Source: Spirometra erinaceieuropaei
Taxonomy: Eukaryota; Platyhelminthes; Cestoda; Diphyllobothriidea; Diphyllobothriidae
DNA length: 64,000 nucleotides
Direction of reading: 5' to 3'
Assembly: GCA_902702965.1 (NCBI GenBank)
Contig: CACRXP010000013.1
Span: 1,326,761 to 1,390,760, forward strand
Of the stretch, positions 1 to 55,830 are shown one piece after another (the first letter of the stretch is position 1; every line of letters starts with the position of its first letter). Below the pieces are notes generated by a model. It saw nothing but the letters and a program-made list of their open reading frames with translations, searched no databases and was not told the origin of the DNA. The position numbers and the translations under genes were made by a program.

Positions 1-340
1 TGGTCCGTGGTTGGCTTAGTGGTGTTTCGCGGGGCGATTAATGCGTCAGATATAAGTCCTCCACAGCCTGGCGACGCTACCCAAGCTAGCCGCCAGCTGC
101 CTACTCGCCAGAAGTAAGTCTGGTTATTTCGCAGTTAGCCTCTGTTGTCGATTATTTCAATATTTGGCGCCGTTGGAAGAGCAGGGCAGACCCAACCCCC
201 TGGACTGCAATCTCAGGGTAGCGATAACAAAAAGCGGCCCGGCAAATCGAAACTTCAAGGCGATACTTGTAAAATCTTGAACAAAAACAGGCGAACAGGT
301 AATAAAATACATAAGTCAACAAGTAGTCGGAAGAACTTAC

Positions 341-42598
<42,258 letters not shown>

Positions 42599-42846
42599 CT
42601 CAAAATATTTTATGGAACATACGGAGGAGACTGAGATCGTCCAGCCCTTTCGGGCCAGCGACAAGAAGCTCCAAAAGCCTCGTGTAGAATGTCATTTTGG
42701 ACTTCCTAAGCATTGGCGGACTGCCAGTAAAACAGTTGTAACAGAAAAGTGATTTGATCTGAGTGCATATATCTGAATTGAAATTTCGTTCGACGCAGTC
42801 ATTTTTCAGTCTTTTGTGCAGCTCTGCTGGTGGTAATTCGAGGCGG

Positions 42847-42924
42847 NNNNNNNNNNNNNNNNNNNNNNNNNNNNNNNNNNNNNNNNNNNNNNNNNNNNNN
42901 NNNNNNNNNNNNNNNNNNNNNNNN
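42847..42924. other. Assembly gap (78 N)
   Basis: It is a run of N in the first UBR3 intron. Sequence on either side shows no shared repeat. Confidence 1.
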
Positions 42925-44100
42925 TATAATTGGAGAGGTCAAAAAAATCCATCCTTCTACCTTATAGCTACAGGCTTAACGGACCCGCATTATAATCCCA
43001 GAAGAAAAATCAATTTCTGGTGAGTTCGAACAAGGAGGGATTCCGAATGACGAAGACCGGATTCGGAGAGAATGGAGCATGTTTTATTGAGGTTTGATTA
43101 AGACCGAGTGCTGAATAGTCACCCTGATCATCTCACGCCTACTGTTTAAGCAGTGGGCTGCCAGCCTTTTCTCGTGTTCCAACGGATATATGCCCAGTTG
43201 TCAAGTTGGTTTTTGCTAAGATCCGTACTTCCCGAAATATTTAATGCCCCTTCATCTGAATTTCCGTGCGGAAAAAACCAAAGCTTGGTATGAGAGTTAT
43301 CGTTAAGAATTTAGGAAGTGTTTTATGGCGAAAGACCAGAAAAACACGAGCTACGATATACAAACTGTAGATAAATGACGAGCACCTAGAGGACGAGTGA
43401 CCGAAACACAAGCAGTCTGTAGATGGCACATGTATAAGAAAAAGTTCAAAATCGAATCATGTTGGACTTTTGGAATTGTCCTCTGTTAGTTTTCAGCTCT
43501 CTGCTGCAGTATTTACAATAAATTCCGAGGATGCGTACTTCAGCGTTGAAGTAGACCTCTGGTGTACACCTTTGGCCTTTGGATCAAGTTCACTCATTTG
43601 GGTCACTCGATGGGCAATCCAATACCCCTAACTTATAAAAAAATGCTTCGGTTGATAAGACTTCATTTAATATTCTTCTGCGAACCATTAATCTTTCAGT
43701 ATCTTAGACCTTTCTGCCTTGTTTAATGGTTTGTAAATGGGCACTTTGGCCACGAAATGCACGTAGCTTATCCGTAAGCTGGAAGTGTGAGGCCTGATCT
43801 CCGTTGTAGAGATTCTGAATTATTCTCCCGAATTTACCATCGCTGAGCTGCTAGCTTCCTTCGGACGGACTATTACATCAACCTTAAAATTCCATTCAAG
43901 CTTGAAACCGAGGGTACTGTACAAGCGTCCTCTTGGGCGCCTTTTATTAAGGTAAGTTTATTCGAGGAAGATTTTGGTGTGCACTTCTGAACTCTGAAAT
44001 TGTATTTGTATTTGAATAGTTAGAGACAGAGTCCTTGCTGGCCCTATTTATTCACACAGATTTCGCATATTGGCGCTCAAAATAAAGTTGTAAACATTAA
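42925..44100. other. UBR3 intron stretch, no recognised content
   Basis: AT-rich sequence between the N gap and the first LINE fragment. No coding or repeat signal was recognised. Confidence 0.5.
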
Positions 44101-44104
44101 ATAG

Positions 44105-44475
44105 ATTAATAATTTTCATTAAAGACCCATCAGGTTCCCATCCTAGCAAGTCAAAATAAATTAGCATATGAATTTTAGACGAGGTAGGCAGAATCTGTAC
44201 AAAATGCAATTCATCGTTTCTGAATTTGTAGTCCGTTAAGAAAAATGATGGGCGAGCAGTGAAAAAAACCACTAAATAATCTAAAAAATGATTGGATTCA
44301 CTTTACAGCAGGAGAAAACTGATGCTGATTACAAGACAAAAATGCTGGCAGGACTGCCCTGCATGAGGCGGTATATAGTGGATTATAATCGGACATCGTC
44401 AGCGTAGAAATAAACGTCAGCCTTGAGGAATAAGTATGCGGGTCAGACAGGAGTGGCCTGCATAGGTCGAGGTCA
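44105..44475 (-). mobile_element. CR1-like LINE, 3'-UTR copy (short)
   Basis: It matches 22.67 and 53.12 kb from ATTAAAGACCCATCAGG to GGTCAGACAGGAGTGGCCTG, then stops at about 44475. It is a shorter 5' truncation of the same family in the same orientation. Confidence 0.8.
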
Positions 44476-44659
44476 AGACGCGCAGCTCAATTACAAAGAT
44501 AAGTGAAGTTTTGGCTATACTTTGATGTTCTTAAGCAATTGTTGCCTATGTTTTACTTGAGTCCTTTTAAAAAGTCGTTTTTCACTGCCGGGTACCAGTT
44601 TTTCCAGTCTTGTCAGACAGTCTGGTAATGTAGCCCTATTTTGTGAATTGTCTCTTAAT

Positions 44660-47600
44660 GACTCCGTGTCCGACCATCTCTTTCTTCTTTTTGTAGTAAA
44701 TTAACAGTAGTGTTTGCCATTTGTGCGCTTTGTTGAACGCTATCAATGGGAAACTTTTCTAGTACCCTGTAATGCCCCGAAGAACTCGTGCCAAAAGACG
44801 AATGCTTACGGCCTCTTCAGCGTCTTTGAACGCTAAATTCGTGGCCAGAGACGCAGCGGGTGCCAGCACGTGTTTGTTGTCTTTTTTGGATATGGTTAAC
44901 TCAAAAATCCCTTTAGTCCAAGAAGAACCTCTTGACCCTTTAATCGTCCAAAACTACGCCTCTGCTTGTCGTAAAAAAGCATCAGCCGAAGAAATACTCG
45001 ATCAGTTAATAGATGGAGACATAAGCAGCGCTTCTGAAAAAGTCATTTAACAAAAGTTTAAGATTATCGGAGTAATAAGCTAGAAACCGAGGAGAGGATA
45101 AAAAGCAGGCGCAATTTTTCACTGCGAAACATTCCGAGTCACTTATCTACTGTAGAGAGAGCCCACTTCTTCCTGCGAGGTTGTGGAATGGGTTCCGGTG
45201 TCGCACAAGCTAAACAACTGCTCTCTATCAGCCGTAATGCGCCGATACTAGTTACGCTTTCCTCCTTGACAGAAGTCAATTTTCTCTTGTCGAGGAGGGA
45301 GATAACTAGAGAATGCTGCCGTAAATGGCACTGCTTCGTTTCGCCAGAACCCCACCATTGCGGCGAATAATGAACAAATTGAAATCGTCAAAGATCAACA
45401 CCGACATCTTGACACCTATTGTCCGTTTGAATAAGTCTTCTTCATCATCATCTGCGGCTTCTGCACGACACGGCATTGTCAATTCCGTAGGAAATTCGAC
45501 TGCTCTTGATAGTAAGATTTTTGAACGCATCAACACGCCTGATATAAAAACACCCCTACAGACTCCCCAACAACCCATAGAAAGCCTAAGCATGTGGCTA
45601 AGTCGAAGGCGAACCCAATTGCCGTCTCAGCCAATCGGGCAACAAGTAAATCCAGCACCATAATGAAATATGTTCCTCCGCATTCGCCTTTCACTGCCTC
45701 AAACACCACGGCCCAAAACGTAGTGTGCTTTCAACTACACCCCAGCCTTCATATCGAGGCGGTTAGGCTAAATATGCCGACATTCCCGCCTTTTAATAGA
45801 ACTCTTGCTCCAATGAAAGCATGGCGTCCCCCCTAACATGTTTCTTTCGCGGCCGTTTTACCATGGCCCAAGTCCTACCTCCCCCCCCCCTCCCCCCAAA
45901 GCCTATTCCTTTTTATTCGCGCCAGAATTTTTTCATGCTATAAAATTTTTTTGCAGAACTGGATGGTTGCATCCGGACCGTTTGCTCCGTGGGCGACCCA
46001 GAACTGGACGATGTAGACCACTTCCCTCAGAAACAAACAGCCTTTCCCTTCAAACTTTTTGTTTTAAATGTCAGATCCTTGCTTAATAAGATGCCTTTGC
46101 TTCAGACTCAGGTGTTCGCCCATTGTCCAGATAATGTTTTAGTAACCGAGACGTGGGCATTAGCCTCCGTAGCTGAATACGAACTCTTTTTCTAGATTAT
46201 ACTTGCACTGGAAATGATCGACAGGACAGTTGTGGTGGGGCAGCTGCGTCTACGTTAAGCAAACATTGACGTTTCTGACGCTGGGCCTCTCGCATTTTCC
46301 CGCGGTATGAAGCAACTGTTGGGTCCACGTTGTACTTAAAAAAAGTTTTGCTTACTCTTTAGCTGTGTCTATCACTCTCCCAACGCCAACGATAATTTTG
46401 ATCGTTTACTGTCACAGGCATTTCATGCCGCGGCCGACTCAACCTTTAAGTATCGATTGGTTGCGGGCGACCTTTATCGCCCTGAAGTCCGCTGGTCTCC
46501 GCCTTCCGGTCCCAGAAGGTTCTACGACGACGATTCGGCTGTGAATGTTGGAATGTGGACTCAGGTTGTCGATTTTCCCACCCGAGGATCAAGCATGCTT
46601 GACCTAATTTTTTGTAGAGGCTGCATGCCATCGTCAGTATCATTCCTAGGTCCGCTCGGGGGCTCCGACCATAACATAGTTGTTTCAACGTTGGAACCCG
46701 AGTCCGACAATACGTTGTCCCCAAAGAATAGCTTTTTCCGCGATTTTCGATCAGATAGCTCGACCGAATTATTAACACACCTTAATTCCTAAGACTGGAC
46801 CGATTTCGTTCTTATTTTGGATGTAAATGTTTGCACCGTAAAACTGTACGAAATTTTGAATCCGCTTATTTCTCGTTTTGTCCCCCATTAGAAAATAACT
46901 AATGTTGAGGATGAGGTTTTCCTACCCTTGCCCTTTCGTCGCAGGTTGCGCAAACCTTCTCACCAATTCCATCTTCAGAATATCGTGTTCTTTCCGTCCG
47001 CGATTTGTGATAATTCTGAGTGGGTTACGAGGTGGCCCGAAGAAAAACAGTTAGCCACAGTGGTCCAATTCATTGAAAACCGGTTGTTAAATGTCTCGAA
47101 ACGTTTCTCTCGAAAAGTCCGAACTCTAAGGAAAAGGTTTCGTACTATCTGCCGAGACGCTTTTGGGAATCCTATAAATGATACCCAGTGAACCGCTGAT
47201 ATTTTCAATGCTTTCCTGCCCAAAATGATTATTGAAGACTCGAACACTACACTTCCGACCATCCAGGCATTGACCGGAAGAGTTTTCGAAACTATAACTT
47301 GCACAATGTGGGACGTGGCTGTGGCAATTCGGCGTTTTCGTCAGTCTCACAGCCCTGAAATTGATGGTGCCACAGTAAGCATTTTAAAAGCCGATGAAAA
47401 TGTAATTTTCCCATCCCTCTTATGCAAGTTAATTAAGCTTGCTCTTGAAAGAAAAACCTATCCTACTTTTTCGAGGGAATCGCACATTTAGCTTATTCCC
47501 AAGCATGGCCAATCTGTGTCATTTGATGGCTTTCGGCCAATAAACACCCTACCGGCAGTTTCAAATATCTTAGATACATTAATGAAAGATAAGATGATGT

Positions 47601-48770
47601 GTCACTTAACTGAGAATAACCTACTGAGTGCTGCTCAGCATGGATCACCCAAAGTTCGGTCTTGTGAACACCGTCAGCTCTCTTCCTTTAACCATGTTCT
47701 CCAATCTAGGGACAATGGTTCTGCACTTTGCACAGTGTATTTTGATTTCGCTAAGGCTTTTGAGCGTATCGACCATGCTCTTCTTTTGTTGAATTGTCCT
47801 CTTTCGGAATAGGTTTCAAACTTCTGAATTTGATATCCTCTAACTTGAGCGCTCGTGCACAACGAGTTAAGATTTCCAATGCTATCTCCAACCCTGCATG
47901 TGTGAGGAGCGGAGTCATTTAGGGTAGTTAATCGGCCCGCTTTTATTTTACCTTTTTGTCAACGATGTACCAGATTTATTTCAGAATGGTAAGCCCTTCA
48001 TTTATACCCATGATCTTAAAGTTGCACATCGATATAAGTCGCAGATCGTGACATCGTGCTTGAACTCTTAAAGAGCGACCTACAGACTTTTGCCCAGTGG
48101 TGCCGCAAATGGTGCCTTTCTCCTTCTTGGCATAAATGCTCAACCATGGTGGTTGGCGATGACCACGAACCTCAACTTAGCATTGATGGTTACGCCATAA
48201 ATGTTCCTGGATTTAATAAGGATCTTGGTAAATCATACTCCAAGAGCCTCAATCTTTCGAAGCACTGTGTCTTGATAGTCTCCAAAGCACGTAGAACGAC
48301 CGGGTTTATCCTCCGAAACTTTAAAACTAGCGATATCAGAATGCGTCTTTATAACATGTACGTTAGCTTCATGCCTCGCGCGTATTGCAGAGAGGAAGAA
48401 AATAGAATCCGGTCAGCACTTTTTTACCAAGAGAATTTTAACCCCGGAACAACGACATTTGTTTTACCAAGAACGTTGCCGGCTTGCAGGCCTTGATCCT
48501 TTATGGTTTTGTACGTTACAAAAGGGACTATTTTTGCTATTTAAGCTTTTATATAATCGTATCTTTAATCCATTCACTACTTTAAGACATCATGTACACC
48601 CCCCACGCAACATTCAGTGTGAGATCATTTTATTTCTTCATCTGACATGTACTAATAAATATCGTCGGTTCTTTTTTGTAAATGTAATTTTTAAGGTCGA
48701 GCCGCTGGTTTTAAATTTGGAGATAAGTGGAGGATATTATTTTAAGTGGGTTTTCTGTGAAACCTAACGA
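44660..48770 (+). mobile_element. CR1-like LINE 1, degenerate near full length
   Basis: Pieces in order on the plus strand are an ORF1-like region (44772-45660, split by stops), an endonuclease with FVLNVRSLLNKM and VLVTETW (46055-46160) and GDLYRPEVRW, PTRGSSMLDLIF, GGSDHNIV (46460-46690), an RT with GFRPINTLPAVS, VYFDFAKAFERIDHALL (47515-47800) and FLFVNDVPDLF (47950), and a C-terminal region to 48760. The catalytic Tyr-x-Asp-Asp reads Tyr-Thr-His-Asp at 48003-48014. Many frameshifts and stops show that it is dead. Confidence 0.85.
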
Positions 48771-48969
48771 TGTAAGCCCCTGTTTTTGGTTAAATTTCCT
48801 TAAATGCAGGCCTATTCATTCAGAACAGCCTTTTGCCATCTCCCTTGATTTCTGCTAGTCTATGTCTGTTGTTCACCAGTCACACTCTGCAATTCTCATT
48901 TTGTGCATTCGATTTCTCTCTAACTGTTATAATTTATTTTCACGTCGTAAACCCCTTGCTGAAATTCAG

Positions 48970-51900
48970 TCAACTTGTCTGCCAGAATTCTTCTTAATCA
49001 CAACTTGCCTCGAGACAGGATGAGGGCAAAAGTCACTGGTCGGCGTAAGCTCTCGGCTCTTGTAAGCAAACATGGCTTAACTAAACGTAAGTCAGAAGTT
49101 TTACGTAAATCTAAGTCAGATGGTATCTCTAATCAGTCGTCACACGTTGTAACTGGTCGGCAGCTTAATCTGTCTGCACTTGACCCCTACAATGACTTCA
49201 TGCTAAAGTTTGGCTCTTTGCTAACAATTCTTGGACATTTATTCGACGGGAACATCTCCGATATTCCCTCCAAAGAATGTAGGCGTCTCGACTCACTTGT
49301 TCACCTGATCGCCAGTGAATCTAGTGATAGACAAATGCGTTCTTACGACAGCCTGCTAAAAAATGTTCCTCGATCTACTCGGCCAATTGATGTTGCGACC
49401 AGTTTACTGTATTAATGTGGTTTCAACTATAAAATAGCTGATGCCAAACGCTTGTCCTCCCGTAGCAAAAATCCACCCATCTAAGTCAAATTGTTTTCAT
49501 CAATCGAGGTTGACACTATTTTTGCCCATCGAGATTGTGTCACTGCGCGCCTAGAAAATGCACATTTTTTCATTTGCCATGATCTAAATGCTATGGAGCG
49601 TAGAATCGGTTCTGTCTGCTCACGTAAACCCCTGCTTCTCTGTCTAATGCTCACCGACTCGGTCATAATACAAGTTGCCGTAAGGATTCAGCTTCTCCTA
49701 CTCCTGCGACATCTGACTTCCTCCTTCCTCCTTCTCCTACATCTCCATCTCACTCAAGCCACTTTACGCACTTGCCTGCCCCTCAACTTGCAGCAGCAGC
49801 AGCAGCAGCAGCCCCATTTGTCGTTTCGTATCCTCCGGTTAGCCCCTCTGGGACACATGAAAATCCGTCTACATCAGCTAGACCGATAACTTCTCCTGTC
49901 CAACTGGGTGCTGCAAGCTCTACAGTTAAGTCACCCGTGGGTTGGCGTCAGAACGGTGAGACTCGAAAACTGAATCAACCTCCGACCCAAAAGAAAGGTA
50001 GCACAGTTCCATTCAGGGGTACGCCGCCTTCTCTTAGATCTACCGAGTCTGTTCAGCCCAGCACGTCTACAAACCCCGCAGCTCCAATTATATCCCCGAA
50101 TAATTCTCTGTCCTGCGTACCAGTAACTTATCAAAGCCCTACTATATATCCAGCAAATAATTCATACATGAATTGCCCTAAGTCATTTGAGCCCCTACCT
50201 ATTTCGGGGTTTCCAAAACTTAAGGCCAATTGCTCTCATGTTCGTCAACCTACGTCCTTGGACTTCCAACCTAGACCCGGTTTTCCACCCTTTTATTCTT
50301 ATAGCTGCCTACTCTCCCCACTAGCCTCTACTTTCCTTCTGGGCTCCCTGCTCCTCCCCTTCCTCCACAATTTAACTACCAACAAGACTATCCATATTCT
50401 AACTCCCCTAGCATTCCAATGTTTGAAAACTATATCCCCACATCCTTTAGGTCTCCTACTCAGCATTCTCTTTTTTGACTCCTCGTACGTCAAAAAACTC
50501 TAGACTAACTAGTAAATATTCTACAAGTGTCATTAATTCAAATCTTACACATGCGCCTCCAAATTTTTTTAAATAACTTCCACAAAAGCATTGCTGTTCG
50601 AAACACATTAGATATTATATTATTGAATGCCAGGTCTCTTATAAACAAAATGGCCCAAATCAGAGCCATTGCTCTGGAAATGACGCCTGATATTTTATGT
50701 GTAACAGAATCTTGGACACATTCTCTAATTCCTGACTCTGCCCTTCTCATAGATGACTTGGATTTTTACCGTCAAGACCGCACGACTAGGCGCGGGGGCG
50801 GTTGTCTTCTTTATCTTAAATCCTACCTAAAGCACTCTCCCTATTACTTGGATGTTTCCTCATTAACGGAAAACTTCTGCTTTGCATGTGCTATTCTCTC
50901 GCCGCAAAGTAAGGCAAGTATTGACTGTATCTACAATCCCCCAAATTCTTTAGCCAGTGATGATTCACAACTCTGTGAAATCTTTAAATTAATTTCGGAA
51001 GCTCCTTTCGATGTTAAAATAACCACTGGAGATTTTAACCTTCCTGAAATAGACTGGTTTTCCAATAGCTGCCCACCCAGATTCCAGCCCTTTCAAGATA
51101 TTGTCAATTTTTCTAATTGGTCCCAACTGGTGCGCTCTCCAACAAGAGATAATTACATTTTAGATCTTATCTTTACCAATGACATTGCTCCTCTTTCTGT
51201 TGCTTTAAAAAAGGACCTCTTTGACAGTGACCACTTATTAATTCATTGTTGCTTACCGCTTGCCTTTTCAAAAATGACAAGCGCCGTTCGGACGTACATG
51301 AACTACGACTGCGTAGATAACGACTTAATAAATAACTATATTAGATCTTTGGATTGTTGTGGCTTCCTCACTTGTAGCGATGCAACCATTCTTCGTGATG
51401 TCATGTCCAATGTTTCCAAGGACATCCTAGATTTTGCGCTGCGTAGATATCTCAAGTCTTATTCCTTGGGTTCCCTTGTTCCTCATTTTCTTCACAGTAG
51501 ACTAAAAAGTTGCAACGGCAGCTGCGTAACCCATCAACTAGTTCCTTATCAGCTCATCTTAGGATCACAGAGATTTTTGAGATGGCCTCAAGGATGCGTG
51601 AAGCGCGCGACAGGCAAAGTGAATCATTTGCCCTCAGTGACTGGAGCCCTGGCAAATCCGTCGCTAACACCTTCCGTCATCGGTCCTCCTCTAAGCGGGG
51701 TCACGAACTTCCACCCCTGCTAAATGATGACAAAGTCTTCCTCACCAATGACACTGACAAGGCGGAGTTGTTTAATGCTTGCTTTGCAAAACACCTTAAT
51801 ACAGAGTCCGATCCGGTCCTTTTCTTACAATAATGCCTCCTCAGATCTCATTGAGAAGCACATAAGTGGGTTGAAATACTCACACTGCTCGGGAACGCAG

Positions 51901-53103
51901 AGGATTCCGAATTCGATTATCAAAGAAGCGTCAGGCCTTCCCATATTGCTCAGCCATTTATTCTCGGTTTATATTTCCAAAGGACTCTTTCCTGAAACAT
52001 GGAACACGACAATTTTCATTCCCGTTTTCAAGTCTGGATCTCCGTCCGATGTTAATAACTATCGGGGCGTGCACAAATCGCCGTCTCTAGCAAAACTTCT
52101 TGAAAGGATTATTTTCAATGAAATTCTTGACTTCTGTCTAGCTAATCGGCTTCTGAGCTCTAGTGAGCATGGATTTTTACCTGAACGATCCTGCGAAACA
52201 TGGCATTTGGCTTTTCTTAATCTAATTACTTCTCTTCGTAATGAGCGGCAGTCAGTGGTAATTATTTACTTTGATCTTAGCAAAGCCTTTGACAAGGTGC
52301 CCCATAGACGTCTTTTAGTAACATTGGAAGCTTTCGGCATCCGGCCGCCTCTACTCGACTTCATCAGGTCCTATCTGTCCAACCGATATCAGAAAGTCAT
52401 GGTCGGTAATAGCTACTCGACACCCCACTCAATCACGAGTGGCGTACTTCAAGGCACGGTTCTGGGTCCGCTACGCTTCCTTCTGTACATCAATGATATT
52501 TCGACTGAACTCGGAAATTCGCAAACTTTTACTTATGCCGATGACCTCAAGTGTGTTCACTCATACTGTAAGGACACCGCAAACGTTTTTGTTGAAAAAA
52601 TTGATGACGATTTACTACGCATAATCGGATGCGGTTCAAGATGGCAGATGGAGTTTTCATCATCCAAGTGTAACTTCATGTCTTTTGGTCCTGCCAAACT
52701 TCCTAGTGCCATAATTTTTCAGAATTACCCACTCTCAAAATGCCTCACCTTAAAGGACCTAGGTCTAAGTTATACAAATAAGCCTGCTTTATCACCCCAC
52801 GCAGATGGAATCTCTGCCAAAGCCGCGCAGATATGTAAATTCATATCGCATAATTTTTTCCTTCCGGAAATGAAGCTAAGACTTTATCAAATGTTTGTTC
52901 TTCCAGTCCTCGAATATTGCTGTCATTTCTTCGGTTTAATGAACGCCAGCGACCGTAATAAAATCGAAAATGTTCAGAGGGTTTTCACCCGGAAACTGTT
53001 CTCTGAAGCTTCGTCTGGTACTACTTATACTCAGAGACGTCAGCTGGCGAACATTAAGTTTTTGTGGGTTAGAAGACTCGCAGCTGGCCTTTGCATCCTT
53101 TTT
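48970..53103 (+). mobile_element. CR1-like LINE 2, long and fairly recent, 3' cut by another LINE
   Basis: The ORF1 region at 48975-50500 is Ser/Pro/Thr-rich with an Ala run and no visible zinc knuckle. ORF2 runs from about 50527 to 53103 with an AP-type endonuclease (LNARSLINKM, CVTESWTHS, GDFNLPEIDWF, YILDLIFTND, DSDHLLIH) and RT (PVFKSGSPSDVNNYRGV, HGFLPERSCETWH, IYFDLSKAFDKVPHRRLL, SGVLQGTVLGPL, TYADDLKCV, VLPVLEYC). Catalytic residues are intact. The reading frame is broken by two compensating shifts. Confidence 0.92.
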
Positions 53104-53109
53104 AGATAG
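50527..53109 (+). pseudogene. LINE 2 ORF2 (endonuclease-RT) with two frameshifts
   Basis: The frame used at 50527-51505 moves to another frame for 51510-51833 (FNACFAKHLNTESD) and returns at about 51834 (LIEKHISGLKYSHCSG) to run to 53109. One shift lies near 51500-51512 and the other near 51820-51834. Their combined effect restores the frame. All RT motifs, including YADD at 52533-52544, are present. The 3' end, after a conserved LANIKFLWVRRLAAGL, runs into the inserted LINE tail. Confidence 0.88.
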
Positions 53110-54105
53110 ATAGATAGATAATTTTTATTAAAGACCCGTCGGGGTCCCATCAATCAATCAAGTTAAAATAAATTTGCATGCGAGTTTTAGACGAGGTAGG
53201 CCGAATCTTTACAAAATGCAATTCCTAGTTTCTAAATTAGAAGTCCATCGAGAAACATGATGATTTAGGGGTGAAAAAAACTCCTTAAAATAGTGAAAAA
53301 GGATTGGATTAATTTTGCAGGAGAAAAAAACCCCTCCATAAAAATAATAAGAGAAAAAAGCGAGCAGGACAGGCCTGTAGGTGGCGGTATATAAAGGAAT
53401 GTTGTCTGTCATCGACAGGGTAGCAATAAATGTCAGCCTTGATGGGTACGAATGTGTGTCAGACAGGAGTGGCTTGCAAATGGCATTGTATACGGGATTC
53501 ACAATTGAGATCGTCTGGGCCTGATTGGTACGCCGCGTCAAAGAGGCCAGACGAGAGGAACCGAGATGCGATCGGCCACAGAACGCTTCGAGCTCAGCCG
53601 AGCAGTGAGGAAGGGAGGTACGACCGAACTACTAGTAGACAGTGAATACTGCGGGTTCCACCGTGAGCGTCGACAGACCGCATGAGGTCGGAATGCGGAA
53701 GATGACATCAAAAACAGCGAAAGTTGTCGCTCTGGGATAATAGTGATAGCAGTGGATTTAGAACCCAATTCAAAACAGTGTTTCTAATGATATAATTGAG
53801 GGTTACCACTTGATATACCACTAAATCCCTGCAGGACCCTTGTCGAATTCACGAACCTGAGTGTTCGGGAATGAGACCGTCAGCAGTGTCTTTATGCTTT
53901 CCGATGTAATATATTTGCGTAATTTCGACTTGAATTCCAGTAACTTAAACGATGATCTAATTTCAGGCGGAAGATTATTCCAAAGGAAGGCATATTTGGA
54001 AGCAAAGAAGAGGGAGCGCTTAGATGTAGTACAAAGAGGCGGCGGAATCACCATGCAGGAGTTGCGCGTGGCATACGACCGATCTCTCGGAGTGAGAGTG
54101 TCAAT
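53104..54105 (-). mobile_element. CR1-like LINE, 3' portion (RT C-terminus and 3' UTR)
   Basis: On the minus strand, 54105-53830 encodes the C-terminal RT tail (DRSYATRNSCM, FLWNNLPPEIRSSFKLLEFK), followed by the 3' UTR seen also at 22.7 and 44.1 kb. The element ends with an AATAAA-type signal and a (TATC)n tail at 53104-53124. It interrupts the plus-strand LINE that ends at about 53103. The 5' side is cut near 54105 against another LINE. Confidence 0.85.
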
Positions 54106-54107
54106 GA

Positions 54108-55830
54108 GCGGAAGACTGGAGCTAGAGTTGGTATACCGTTCACCTAACCATACTTCTGACCAAGATCTCATGCTCATATCCGAACTGTTCCAAGCTAGCG
54201 AGAAGAAATATGTCCTTATCGTTGGGGATTTTAACGCTCCTGGCATTGATTGGCTAACGTGGACTGCACAAGGACCGCAAGACAGCTTTAATCACAAACT
54301 ACTACAATGGGCAACGTACAAACTTCTCTGCCAGAAGGTTACCTTTGGAATTCGGGTCAGGGAAGGACAGCAGTCGAACTGCCTTGATCTTATTTTTACC
54401 CTAGAGGAGGAAAACGTGTCAGACCTGCAGGACCGACAGCCCTCAGGGTCAAGCGACCACCTCACGCTCTACTTCGAGTACTCACTGTTTTCCAAACCCG
54501 TCCAACCCAATAGGTTGGAGAGAAACAGTTGGAAAGGGGACTATTCTCTCATGAGGAGGGAAGCGGCAGCTATATCATGAGAGACTGAACTGCATGGTCA
54601 AGCAAACGACAACTGGAATACTTTCAGTTCCTTACTGAAAGAGATTGTTTATTCCAATTGTCCTCTCAGAAGAAGGACAATCACAAACCGCCCAAAATGG
54701 ATAAACACGGACTAAAAGACCTCTTTCAGAGAAAGGAATCGTCTGTGGAGGCGTTACAGACTAACTGGCTCCGAAGAACACTTACAGGAATATAAGCGTC
54801 AAAAAGGCGTTTGTAAGAGTGAGGCCTCAAAGCTGCGAAGGAAGTTTGAACTGAACATACTTCGAAATTCGTTGATGCATCCGAAAATGCTATATGGTTA
54901 TAGGCGAAGTACTAAAAGGACTTTGGAGCTGATCCCTGCCCTTAGGTCTGCAAATAGAAAAGGCATCACTCCTTTCCGAATTCTTTCAATCGTGGAAAGA
55001 CACAGAGATCTGAATGTATGGACGACCGCAAATCAATCGCCATCAGAACACTGGAAAGATGGTCCAGAAGGCAACTAGTAATCTACACTGGATCAGACGT
55101 GCATTTAAAATATTTCTCCCCGAACTCTTCGAAAGACTCTTTGCTGTCTTTGGAAGACCTCATCTGGGGTATGGAATGCCAGTAGCTTCACCATGGATGA
55201 AGAAGGATATCGAATTGCACGAAAAGGTGCAACTCAGAGCGACAAAGATGGTCGACGGTCCAAAACATTTGTCTTTTCAGGAGAGGCTGTATTTGCTTAG
55301 CTTTTTCCTCTCTCTAATAGACGAATAAACAGCAGTCTACTTTGGACGTTCCGGATTGGCCGCGACCATGGTTGCTCATTAAGAACGGAGGACTTCTTTG
55401 AGTTTGCCCGTACAAACCAACCACGAGGTCATGCCTACAAAGTCGGGAAGGAGTGCACGCGGTTAGACCGGAGAATGTCTTCATTCAGCCAGCGGATTGT
55501 CCGACCGTGGAACTCGCTTCCAAGGGAGATGGCGACGGCTGACTTAATTTGCATGCTTAAAAGAAGACTTGCTCGCCTAGTTTTCGACAGTAATCGGCTT
55601 TTACAGCATGACTACGCACAACCACTTTTGTAAAAAACCGTCATATACAATCCATCCGCATTAATTTAGAGTGACCTTATGCACTACCTTATGATTGCGA
55701 TTGAACTGTGACCCGATCACGTTGTAAATGCCTGAAATTTTATTTTTAAGTACAAATTTGCGAAAGCACTGTACATAAATAGGGTCTTCAAGGGCTCTGC
55801 CTCTTACCCTCCAAGTATATACATACATAC
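54108..55830 (+). mobile_element. CR1-like LINE 4, internally deleted
   Basis: The endonuclease C-terminal half is at 54115-54480 (LVYRSPNHTSDQDLM, LIVGDFNAPGIDWLTW, NCLDLIFTLEEE, SGSSDHLTLYFEY). It is followed by the linker (SFRERNRLWRRYRL, RRKFELNILRNSL). The whole RT palm is missing: sequence jumps near 55000-55070 to the thumb and tail (HLGYGMPVASPWMKKDIE, FARTNQPRGHAYKVG, SSFSQRIVRPWNSLP). The tail ends with (CATA)n at 55815-55834. Confidence 0.85.
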
